The position numbers and the translations under genes were made by a program. Below, one piece after another: positions 14,213 to 20,708 of a stretch of 20,708 nt of DNA. The notes beneath the pieces are model-generated. The model searched no databases and was not told the origin of the DNA. It was given only the letters and a program-made list of their open reading frames with translations. The stretch covers positions 1 through 20,708 of the forward strand of contig DANS01000036.1 in NCBI GenBank assembly GCA_002497345.1, written 5' to 3'. Source of the DNA: Thermoproteus sp. UBA157 (GTDB lineage Archaea; Thermoproteota; Thermoprotei; Thermoproteales; Thermoproteaceae). Each line of letters starts with the position of its first letter. Within the stretch, counting starts at the first letter, position 1.

Positions 14213-16876
14213 CTAAAAATCGATCTCCAGGAGATCCCCTGCGCCGAGCGAGACCGCCTCTTCCAGCACGACGGTCGCATCGCCGGAGAACCGCGCGGGA
14301 GCTCCGTTTATCCTCACGGCCTTGGGCCTCCCCGGCAACTCGAGCGCCTTCAGCTCGAGGGAACCGTGCAGCATCCTCACGGCCATCCTCCTCCCGTCCC
14401 ACTCCACAACGCCCCAACTGCCGTTTACGGCGAATATCCATCTGATCGGCGTGGCGGCGGGCCTCAGCGTTAGCCTCTTCTCGAAGCCGTCGTATCTCAG
14501 CCCAAGGGCGCCCATCACGACTAGCCACGACGAGAGGGGGCGCATGTAGTGCGCGCCCCATTCTATGTGGTTCCAGTAGTGCCCTACGCGCTCGTAGCGG
14601 TCGTGGATCGACCTCAACACGGCGAGGGCCTCCTCGACGAGACCCTCGTACAACATGTGGCCGGCCACCGCGAACTCCACGCCGGTCCACGGGGTGTCCA
14701 TCTGCCAAGTGGGCAGGTAGGGCCCCCTCGTGAAGTTCTTGTAAGTCGTAGGCCCAACGAAGGAGGGCCTTCCGCCGTCGGGGTATACGCCGTTTATGAG
14801 CCCCTCGTCTGGGGCCAAGTTGTACTTGGCCACGGCCCTAAGCGCCGAGATCACCCTCGACTTGTCCGCCAGATAACCCAGGCCGGCCACGTGGGCCAGC
14901 AACTGCCCGAACAACTGCGCCGCCATGGAGGCCTTGTCCCTCTCGCCCGTAACGGGGTCCCACCATAAGTCGAAATATTCGCCGTTCCACAACCTCTCCA
15001 GCCCCTCCAAGGCCCTTCTCAGAAGCGGCTCGTACTTCCCTTGATCCGCGCCCAGCTTGGAGGCGCCCTCGGCCATGGCCTTCAAGGCGGCGGCCCAGAG
15101 AAACGCGACATATGCGGAGACCCCGTAGAAGGCCCATGTGTCGAAAGTCTGGAACCCCGTGGGGAGAGGCCTCTGGCTCACCAGCTGCAAGGCGGCGCTC
15201 GCGGCTTGGCTGGCCGCCCCTTCAAAGAGCAACCTGACGGCCCTCATCCACTCGAAGCCGGCGGGGGTGTTGTGGTAGGGCAAGCCGTCGACACTCTGGG
15301 CCCTCGCCACGCTCTCTATGGCGCCGTCCATGACCTCCCACAAGCTCTTGAGCAACGCCGAGTTGCCCGTCCATTTGGCCGCAATATACGCCATCAAGAC
15401 GTACTTGGGCATTAGGTCCACCATGTGGTACGCGTCGACGCCCTTGATGGACTTGTCCATGAAGTGGGCTATTCGGCCCGCTGGGTCCTTCCCTGTCCTC
15501 TCCACTATTTCGGCCACGGCGGCTACGAGCTTCGGCCAGTCCAGAGACAGCGATGGATCGCGGGCCAAGGCCTTCTCGAACTCCTGCCTGTTTTCGGGTA
15601 TCGAGAGGGCGTAGGCCACCCACTCCGGGGTCCCCCTCCTCAGAGCGAAGGCGGCGTGTTGCACCAAGTACTTAGCCGCGAGCTCGGGGAAGAGCGACAC
15701 CAACGTGGGCATGGCGTAGGCGATCACGTCTGTGGTGTTGAAGGCGTTCCTCTCGGGCCCTCCGTAGTACTTATCGCCGAGTCCCTCCCATAGGGCGAAC
15801 CTGCCGTCTTTGGTCAGCCACGATATTTTGACCAAGCTGGTCAACTGCGAGGCCACGAGGTCCGCGACCCACCTCTCCAGCCCCTCCACGCCGTATAGGG
15901 CGTCGTGGAACTTCACGGTCTCGCCGTATAGGTAGTCGAGGTTCTTCAAGACGTATTGAGCCACGGCCCCCGCATCGCCGAAGAAGTTCTCGTAGTAGTG
16001 GCCGAGCCTTTCGCCGAATTGGTCGAGGTGGTTGGGAAAGTGCCAAGCCAGCACGAATACGGCCTCCTTAGCCTCGCCCGGCCCCAGCGCCATGGGCACA
16101 GTGGCCACGACCCAAAGCCCCGACCCCTCCGCGGCCGACGAGCCCTCGACTCTCCCCTCCCTCCTGAACTGTATCCAAGCGTTCAGCATCTCCACGGCTT
16201 CGTCGTATCTCTGGAATCCGTACTCGGCGTACCCCGGCGCTTTGACGACCGCCACACGCGCCCCCTCGCCCTTGAAGGCCAAGGCCATGGAGCCTCCATA
16301 TAGCGGGCTGTCCGGCGTCAGCCCCCTTCCCTCGAGGACTGCAATCTCGCCCGCTGCCCTCGCGACGGCTCTCTCGAAGGGCGATCTGAGGGAGGCCCAG
16401 ACCGACGCCTCGAGCGCTCTATCGGCCTTGTTCTTCACCCTCACCTTTATTATGGCTGCAGGTATCGAGGAGTTCTTGAGATCCCCCGGTACGAAGGGCG
16501 ATAGGAACTCGGCCTCAACTTCAACCGGCAAATCGTCCACGTACTTCAGCCTGGCGAGGGGCGGCTCGCCGTTGAATTCTATCTGCCTAACCGGCTTGAG
16601 CCACGGCGCCTTGTACGGATCGCCGCCCAGCATGTAGCCGGCCGACTGCAACTGGCGTATCCATATCCGTTCGCCGTCTTTAACCCTGACGGCCAGGAGG
16701 AATCCCCTCTCGTCGAGCGGGTAATAATTGCGGTACCGCTCTAAAGTTGTCCAGGGGCCGTTGTTGAATATGAGCCAATCATGTAGAAGCCCGTCGGCTC
16801 TTATTTCGACGGAGCCGGCCCCTATTCCGCCAAGCGCTACGCCAGATGACGTGTGATTCGAGTATACATACCTCAT
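14213..16876 (-). CDS. GH116 (GBA2-like) beta-glycosidase
   Basis: This 887-aa protein resembles GH116 enzymes (human GBA2, TxGH116, SSO1353), which remove beta-linked glucose, xylose or N-acetylglucosamine with retention. The N-terminal domain begins NHTSSGVALGGIGAGSVEIR, as in the family. In the (alpha/alpha)6 barrel, FALWEGLGDKYY followed by NTTDVIAYAMPTL aligns with the nucleophile region (Glu364 by eye). QTFDTWAFYGVSAYVAFLWA aligns with the acid/base region (Asp579). About 60 more residues lie between these sites than in GBA2, around PENRQEFEKALARDPSLSLD. MDTPWTGVEFAVAGHML and the C-terminal beta region complete the match. No signal peptide is present, so the enzyme is probably cytosolic. 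A TATA box at 16893-16904 supports the ATG. Actual sugar specificity is unknown. Confidence 0.85.
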   Translation of the reverse strand: MRYVYSNHTSSGVALGGIGAGSVEIRADGLLHDWLIFNNGPWTTLERYRNYYPLDERGFLLAVRVKDGERIWIRQLQSAGYMLGGDPYKAPWLKPVRQIEFNGEPPLARLKYVDDLPVEVEAEFLSPFVPGDLKNSSIPAAIIKVRVKNKADRALEASVWASLRSPFERAVARAAGEIAVLEGRGLTPDSPLYGGSMALAFKGEGARVAVVKAPGYAEYGFQRYDEAVEMLNAWIQFRREGRVEGSSAAEGSGLWVVATVPMALGPGEAKEAVFVLAWHFPNHLDQFGERLGHYYENFFGDAGAVAQYVLKNLDYLYGETVKFHDALYGVEGLERWVADLVASQLTSLVKISWLTKDGRFALWEGLGDKYYGGPERNAFNTTDVIAYAMPTLVSLFPELAAKYLVQHAAFALRRGTPEWVAYALSIPENRQEFEKALARDPSLSLDWPKLVAAVAEIVERTGKDPAGRIAHFMDKSIKGVDAYHMVDLMPKYVLMAYIAAKWTGNSALLKSLWEVMDGAIESVARAQSVDGLPYHNTPAGFEWMRAVRLLFEGAASQAASAALQLVSQRPLPTGFQTFDTWAFYGVSAYVAFLWAAALKAMAEGASKLGADQGKYEPLLRRALEGLERLWNGEYFDLWWDPVTGERDKASMAAQLFGQLLAHVAGLGYLADKSRVISALRAVAKYNLAPDEGLINGVYPDGGRPSFVGPTTYKNFTRGPYLPTWQMDTPWTGVEFAVAGHMLYEGLVEEALAVLRSIHDRYERVGHYWNHIEWGAHYMRPLSSWLVVMGALGLRYDGFEKRLTLRPAATPIRWIFAVNGSWGVVEWDGRRMAVRMLHGSLELKALELPGRPKAVRINGAPARFSGDATVVLEEAVSLGAGDLLEIDF

Positions 16877-16892
16877 AGTGGATAATACCGAC

Positions 16893-16904
16893 CTTTTTTA
16901 AAAA
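16893..16904 (-). promoter_or_regulatory. TATA box of the GH116 gene
   Basis: The minus strand reads TTTTAAAAAAGG, centred about 23 nt before the ATG at 16876. It separates the GH116 gene from the upstream GAPOR gene, so the two can be transcribed separately. Confidence 0.55.
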
Positions 16905-16929
16905 TATCTCGACACTACTCGAGTGTAGT

Positions 16930-18825
16930 TCAGTACGCAGTAATACCTATCAATTTATCCAAAGCCTCCTTGTAGCGGCGCCACCACTCCATATAGTCAT
17001 CGTACGAGTCGAACTTCCAATCCTTGGCTCCCAGCTCCCTGGCCATAGTCGACACCACGTCCATGGCCCTTCTGCTCTCCCAAGGCCTTGGATCCGCCCC
17101 AGCCTTTATGGAGTACTCGGCGAATTTTTTGTAAATGCTCTTGTCCATGGCGATGCCCGTCAGCTTGAATAGATCCTCCAAGATGGGCTCGGCCCACCCC
17201 CTGTGGAATCTGCAGATGCCTGCATCCTCGACCAAGGACTCCATCACGGCCCTGTCGTACGCGGTCTTGGCGAACTCCTCGGGAGGCATAAACGTCGGAT
17301 TGTAGTTCGTCCAGTATTTCCCTTGGACGTACATGGGGGCCACCATGCCGGGAGCCCAGTAGAAGTTGGGGGTCATGTAGCCCTCCTCGCCGTACGCTAC
17401 AAAGACCGCGAGATCTCTGAACCTAACCCCGATCTTGGCCACGCGGTCCGCGTACTTCTCCTCCAGCGCCTTGGCCGCCCTCCTTATCCCCAGCTTGGAC
17501 ACAAGCTCCACGGCCTCGCCGCCTCCCTCCACGTAGGCCTTCAAGAGCTCGTCAGCGAGCTTGGCGTTCTTCTTGGAGTCTACCTCGGGCTGGAATATGG
17601 CCGGGTTGAAGGCCGGCACGTCGCTTATGCCGACCTCGCTCGGCTTAAGCAGTCCTTGATAGACGGCGTCGAAGAGCCAAGCCACCACGTGCCCGGTCTC
17701 TATCGCGTCGAGGCCGTAGGCGTCTATCTCGTCGACTAGCTTGACGGAGTCCTCGAAGGTATAGACTCCTATGAACGGGCCCATGGCGTGGAACGGCTCG
17801 TAGTCGACCTTCTTGCCCTGCCAGACCTTCTTGCAAGTGACGGGGCACGGCTCGCCGCAGTTGTACCAGGATCTGGCCTTCTCGAAGACCAGCTCGTTGA
17901 AGGGCTTCCAGAACAGCCTCAGCAAGGCGTCCACGTGGCGGATCCTCTCCTCCCTATCCATATATATTGATTTATAGCCGAAGAGGGGCACCAAATCCCT
18001 GTAGTGGACGTAGTTCACGCCGAAGGTGCCGCCGGTGCCGAGGCTCGGGTCGAACCTGTACTTGACGGTCTTCTCCTGAAGGGCCTCCAGATAGCCCTTC
18101 TTCAGCTTGACCTTGGCTATTTCGTCTATCTTGTGGATATCCGCCACGGCCTGGAATCTGGCCTTGGCCTTGCCGCCTGCTATTATCGCGGCCAAGTTGT
18201 GCCCTTGAGCCGCCGCGGTGCCCGGCCCGCCCCTGGCCGCGAAGTCCTCGGCGCCTTTGGCGAGCTCGCCCTTAGGCGTTATGTCTATGGACGCCAGAGC
18301 TCCGTTGTAGGTGCGCCACGCCGCAGGTCCCACGACGATAGCCCGCGCGTTGTTCTTGACGAAGAAGTCCTCATAGGCGTCGTGGAGGTACTTCGTGAAG
18401 GCGTAAACGCCCCGTAGCCCGTGGTACTCATAGACTAGCTTCACCGGCTCCACCTTGACGCCCTCTTGCGACGCCAAGATTACGACGGGCCCGGGGGCCC
18501 TCCCCGTGATCACATATGCGTCTATCCCAGCCCCCATCATCTTGTAGGCGGCTCCCCCCAACGCGCTCGCGTGTAGGCCCCTGGTCATGGGGCTTCGGAA
18601 GACCGCTATGATTCTGTGAACGCCGATGAGGCGGCCTCCCACGAACCTCCCCATGCCCATCACAAGCGGCGATTGGGGCGAGAGGGGGTCGAGGCGCCAG
18701 CTCTCCATCTCCTCGTGTATCTTGAGGCCGAGGCTCACGGGGCCTTGGGCCTCCATCTCCCTCAGCTCAGTAATCCCCCTCTCGAGGTCCACGAAGGCTA
18801 CGCGCATGGGTATTGCGGGGTGCAC
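16930..18825 (-). CDS. gor: glyceraldehyde-3-phosphate:ferredoxin oxidoreductase (GAPOR)
   Basis: This 631-aa member of the tungsten aldehyde:ferredoxin oxidoreductase family oxidises glyceraldehyde-3-phosphate directly to 3-phosphoglycerate and reduces ferredoxin in archaeal glycolysis. GAPOR rather than a general AOR is indicated by DFAARGGPG, VKYRFDPSLGTGGTFGVNY and YNCGEPCPVTCKK, which closely follow the Pyrococcus enzyme. The cysteines of that last motif (Cys323, 327 and 331 from the GTG start) plus the one in GICRFHRGW would bind the [4Fe-4S] cluster. The N-terminal half binds the tungsten-pterin. The start may be GTG 18825 or ATG 18807. The ATG aligns best with known N-termini, while AT-rich elements near 18851-18860 place transcription start near the GTG. 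It is divergent from a CBS-domain gene, with a palindrome between them. Confidence 0.9.
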   Translation of the reverse strand: MHPAIPMRVAFVDLERGITELREMEAQGPVSLGLKIHEEMESWRLDPLSPQSPLVMGMGRFVGGRLIGVHRIIAVFRSPMTRGLHASALGGAAYKMMGAGIDAYVITGRAPGPVVILASQEGVKVEPVKLVYEYHGLRGVYAFTKYLHDAYEDFFVKNNARAIVVGPAAWRTYNGALASIDITPKGELAKGAEDFAARGGPGTAAAQGHNLAAIIAGGKAKARFQAVADIHKIDEIAKVKLKKGYLEALQEKTVKYRFDPSLGTGGTFGVNYVHYRDLVPLFGYKSIYMDREERIRHVDALLRLFWKPFNELVFEKARSWYNCGEPCPVTCKKVWQGKKVDYEPFHAMGPFIGVYTFEDSVKLVDEIDAYGLDAIETGHVVAWLFDAVYQGLLKPSEVGISDVPAFNPAIFQPEVDSKKNAKLADELLKAYVEGGGEAVELVSKLGIRRAAKALEEKYADRVAKIGVRFRDLAVFVAYGEEGYMTPNFYWAPGMVAPMYVQGKYWTNYNPTFMPPEEFAKTAYDRAVMESLVEDAGICRFHRGWAEPILEDLFKLTGIAMDKSIYKKFAEYSIKAGADPRPWESRRAMDVVSTMARELGAKDWKFDSYDDYMEWWRRYKEALDKLIGITAY

Positions 18826-18837
18826 CTTTCTAACCTT

Positions 18838-18851
18838 TTTGGTATACCAAA
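18838..18851. promoter_or_regulatory. 14-nt perfect palindrome at the GAPOR promoter (candidate operator)
   Basis: TTTGGTATACCAAA is an exact inverted repeat lying 13 nt upstream of the GAPOR GTG and 43 nt upstream of the CBS gene, between the two start codons. It covers the region where transcription factors or polymerase would contact the GAPOR promoter. Its symmetry fits a dimeric regulator, but TATACC could also be part of the TATA element itself. Confidence 0.45.
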
Positions 18852-18860
18852 TAATAATGA

Positions 18861-18873
18861 TAAAACTTATTAT
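18861..18873 (+). promoter_or_regulatory. TATA region of the CBS-domain gene
   Basis: TAAAACTTATTAT is centred about 25-28 nt before the ATG at 18894, consistent with a near-leaderless mRNA. Confidence 0.45.
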
Positions 18874-18893
18874 GACGTCGTTGAGGACCTCCC

Positions 18894-19280
18894 ATGGAGG
18901 TGAAGAACGTCATGAGCGGCCGCGTCATCTACTGCACGACGCGTGATACGATAAGATGCGCCATCTCGAAGATGTATGCCTATAACATAGGCGCTGTCCT
19001 TGTCGTAGACGACGTGGGGACTCCGGTGGGGATCTTCACCGAGAGGGACCTCGTGAGAGTCGTGGCCGAGGGGATCAGCCTGGACACTCCGTTGGTCAAG
19101 CTGGCTCAGAAGGAGTTAATCAAGGCGGCTCCCAACGAGTCCATCTTGATGGCGGTCCAGAAGATGATAGAACACAACGTGAGGCATCTCCCCGTGGTGG
19201 AGGGGAACAGGGCGGTCGGCATGTTGAGCATCCGCGACGCGCTGAGGAGCCTAATAGCGCTCGAGGCGGCCTATCCCTAA
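18894..19280 (+). CDS. CBS-domain pair protein
   Basis: This 128-aa protein consists of two CBS domains and nothing else. The first is about residues 3-60, with NIGAVLVVDDVGTPVGIFTERDL. The second is about 65-125, with HNVRHLPVVEGNRAVGMLSIRD. Such tandem pairs bind AMP, ATP or related nucleotides and act as energy sensors, either alone or by docking on other proteins. The protein carries no catalytic or DNA-binding domain, so its target is unknown. It is divergent from GAPOR and 28 nt upstream of the rpiA ATG. A role in sensing energy state for these carbon genes is an inference from position only. Confidence 0.9.
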   Translation: MEVKNVMSGRVIYCTTRDTIRCAISKMYAYNIGAVLVVDDVGTPVGIFTERDLVRVVAEGISLDTPLVKLAQKELIKAAPNESILMAVQKMIEHNVRHLPVVEGNRAVGMLSIRDALRSLIALEAAYP

Positions 19281-19289
19281 CTTTTTTAG
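19281..19289 (+). promoter_or_regulatory. TATA-like box of rpiA
   Basis: CTTTTTTAG is centred about 24 nt before the ATG at 19309. It favours that start over the GTG at 19291, which would fall at about the box itself. Confidence 0.4.
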
Positions 19290-19308
19290 CTTGCATTTTC
19301 CCCTCCAC

Positions 19309-19989
19309 ATGAAGGAGCTATTGGCCAAGAGGGCTGCGGAGTTCGTCAGAGATGGATACGTCGTGGGCCTCGGCTCGGGCTCGACGGCAAAGGCGTTCAT
19401 AGAGGAGCTGGCGAGGGTCGTGAGGGAGCGAAGCATCGAGGTGACCCTCGTGGCCACCAGCGCCGACAGCGAGATGAAGGCCGTTGAGGTGGGCCTCGGG
19501 CGCTTCCTGGCTCCCATATGGGCTATTGACAGGATAGACTTGGCAGTCGACGGCGCTGACGAGGTGACCAAGGATAGGCTGCTCATCAAGGGAGGAGGCG
19601 GCGCCTTGGTCCGCGAAAAGATAGTGGACTACCGCGCCTCCGAGTTGGTCATAATCGCCGAGTCGCACAAGCTCGTTGAGAGGGCGCCCTCGAGACATCC
19701 CATCCCCATCGAGGTGATACCTGCCGCCTGGAGACTCGTGGCAAAGGACTTAGAGAAGAGGTGGGGCGGCCGGGCGGAGCTCAGGACGTGCAAATGCGGC
19801 GGGAAGCTCGGCCCCCTGGTGACCGACAACGGGAACTACGTGCTGGACTGGACCCCGCCCGGTCCGGCCTATCCGGAGCTGGAGGACGAGATAAAGGCGA
19901 TACCCGGCGTGGTGGACAACGGCATATTCGCGAAGCGGAGAGACGCCGTGATTCTGCTGGCCGACGAGCGCGGCGTCTTCGCTCTTTAA
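19309..19989 (+). CDS. rpiA: ribose-5-phosphate isomerase A
   Basis: A 226-aa enzyme that interconverts ribose-5-phosphate and ribulose-5-phosphate, supplying precursors for nucleotides and PRPP. Conserved elements are GSGSTA (22-27), DGADEV (81-86) with the catalytic Asp pair, KGGGGAL (94-100), Glu103 as the expected general base, and GPLVTDNGN (168-176). Length is normal for the family. The open frame begins at a GTG at 19291, but the ATG at 19309 matches the usual N-terminus and the TATA spacing. In archaea without an oxidative pentose pathway, RpiA commonly works with the reverse ribulose-monophosphate route; those genes are not in this window. It may be cotranscribed with the CBS gene, but it also has its own promoter-like sequence. 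Confidence 0.92.
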   Translation: MKELLAKRAAEFVRDGYVVGLGSGSTAKAFIEELARVVRERSIEVTLVATSADSEMKAVEVGLGRFLAPIWAIDRIDLAVDGADEVTKDRLLIKGGGGALVREKIVDYRASELVIIAESHKLVERAPSRHPIPIEVIPAAWRLVAKDLEKRWGGRAELRTCKCGGKLGPLVTDNGNYVLDWTPPGPAYPELEDEIKAIPGVVDNGIFAKRRDAVILLADERGVFAL

Positions 19990-20043
19990 TCGCCTTTCTG
20001 CTTTCCGGAGGCCTCGGGGGCGCGGCCGCCGATCGCGCGATAT

Positions 20044-20459
20044 CTAGACGCATAGATCCGCTGCTAGCCTGATCATCGGGTCCGGGATCGCATAGAGGTT
20101 TCCAGAAGCCCCGTCTTCTCCAGCCGGTGGGCAGATCCGTGAAGCTGCGGTCGTCCACCTCGGCGCCCTCCCGCGCCTCTAGGATCCTCTTGATCTCGGA
20201 CCACCTCATCGGCCTGGCGGTCACGGCCTTTAGGATGGCCCTGCATCTAGGCCTCCGCGATTTCGCCGAGAACCCTGATATCTCCGCAGCTTCCTGTCTA
20301 GCCGCGGCGTCGAGAACGACCTCGAGGGCCCCGCCCTCATCGCCCTGGACCAGCCGTAGTAGGCTAGCTTGTTATCCCGTCGAGGGCTTCCACGGCCTCC
20401 GGCTTCCGCGGGTCTGCGTCGACGCCCGCTTGCCGGAAGCCCCTCTTCAAGTCCACAAC
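20044..20459 (-). pseudogene. decayed C-terminal part of an archaeal P-loop ATPase
   Basis: Pieces of one protein are spread over different minus-strand frames in the right order. DLKRGFRQAGVDADPRKPEA then ALDGI (from 20459) is followed in another frame by KLAYYGWSRA, then by LEVVLDAAARQEAAE, and then by RPMRWSEIKRILEAREGAEV. HRLEKTGLLE follows in the next frame, and YAIPDPMIRLAADLCV ends at the TAG at 20044. This series resembles the last third of the archaeal ATPase family (Arch_ATPase with a winged-helix C-terminus, in which LDGIPGWL-YYG and DP-LR motifs occur). At least three frame changes are needed, and the Walker A and B region is missing. It is therefore non-functional as written, unless the shifts are sequencing errors. 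The family match is by memory of motifs only. Confidence 0.55.
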
Positions 20460-20611
20460 CGCAGCTCCACGACAGCCTCCGCGAGTCTCGCCTTGACGTA
20501 CTTCTGTAGGTTTTTCCAGGGCTTTTCCAAAAACACATCCACGAAGATTCCCGCCGACCAGTATCGTTTATCGGCCGCCCCGCCGGAATCCCAAGCTGTC
20601 GAGCACGCCAT
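20447..20611 (-). pseudogene. short fragment resembling PaREP1-type proteins
   Basis: A 54-codon minus-strand frame from ATG 20611 to TGA 20447 contains FLEKPWKNLQKYVKARLAEA. This resembles the N-terminal helix (PW-dl-Y-aRl-EAl-E) of PaREP1 proteins, a multicopy family of Pyrobaculum and relatives. The usual continuation (FLE-GL-RNAAGKAFQAWKA) is absent; the frame ends within a few codons, where the ATPase remnant begins. It could be a truncated copy or a chance frame. Confidence 0.35.
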
Positions 20612-20706
20612 GGGCCAAAGCTTTTATTCCTCGGCGCGATTCCGCATACGGCCTTGACCACATCGCCGCCGGTGGCTGAGACCTTGAGGAGGGCAGCGAA
20701 GGGCCG
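20612..20706 (-). pseudogene. unassigned open frame at the right edge (fragment)
   Basis: The minus strand reads FAALLKVSATGGDVVKAVCG from the edge, with codon use that looks like real coding sequence, but the frame then drifts into Arg-rich text and other frames stop. I do not recognise it. It may be the end of a further decayed gene outside the window, in line with the remnants next to it. Confidence 0.25.
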
Positions 20707-20708
20707 GG

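Noticed and set aside
20127..20657. A 176-codon plus-strand open frame at the right end
   Set aside because: Its translation has no recognisable motif, while the opposite strand carries ordered fragments of a known-looking ATPase. It is a shadow of decayed sequence.
1..20708. CRISPR array, complete insertion sequence or toxin-antitoxin pair
   Set aside because: No regularly spaced repeats, transposase motifs, terminal inverted repeats or PIN/VapB-like pairs were seen in a read of both strands.

Overview
The window looks like chromosomal DNA from a hyperthermophilic crenarchaeon of the order Thermoproteales, closest in character to Thermoproteus or Pyrobaculum. The clues are: high G+C with frequent ATA isoleucine and AGG arginine codons; GTG/TTG starts; TATA-like boxes about 20-28 nt upstream of most first genes, with almost no leader or Shine-Dalgarno; a tRNA interrupted by a small intron; a QueF-like archaeosine synthase; and a tungsten glyceraldehyde-3-phosphate:ferredoxin oxidoreductase (GAPOR). 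The assignment is inferred from gene content and codon style, not from a database match.

Layout, left to right. (1) 1-3066: a possible minus-strand gene leaves the left edge. A divergent plus-strand set follows: a short TGT-superfamily enzyme overlapping a QueF-like protein (together an archaeosine tRNA-modification pair), then an ABC exporter ATPase and its permease. (2) 3067-5589, minus: a Trm112-like zinc protein and a second ABC exporter (ATPase plus 451-aa membrane protein). (3) 5757-5850, minus: an intron-containing tRNA, read here as tRNA-His(GUG). A 247-bp stretch without a convincing gene follows. (4) 6098-8784: a polytopic membrane protein and a GH36 alpha-galactosidase diverge from a 38-bp promoter region. 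(5) 8816-11156, minus: a secreted or membrane-anchored surface protein and a one-domain cupin. (6) 11192-14140, minus: porG-porD-porA-porB, a four-subunit 2-oxoacid:ferredoxin oxidoreductase, with every junction an ATGA overlap. (7) 14213-16876, minus: a GH116 (GBA2-like) beta-glycosidase. (8) 16930-18825, minus: GAPOR, divergent from a CBS-domain protein and rpiA on the plus strand. (9) 20044-20708, minus: a decayed region with frame-shifted remains of an archaeal P-loop ATPase and a short fragment resembling PaREP1 proteins.

Many genes fit a sugar-to-acetyl-CoA flow that reduces ferredoxin. The two glycosidases release hexoses in the cytosol. GAPOR oxidises glyceraldehyde-3-phosphate to 3-phosphoglycerate, and POR oxidises pyruvate to acetyl-CoA, both with ferredoxin as acceptor. 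RpiA links to pentose phosphates. The strongest leads are the stripped-down TGT homologue coupled to QueF-L, the intron that splits the anticodon of a tRNA-His gene lacking an encoded G-1, a 14-nt perfect palindrome at the GAPOR promoter, and the mosaic of decayed elements at the right edge. I found no CRISPR array, no complete insertion sequence and no defence system.
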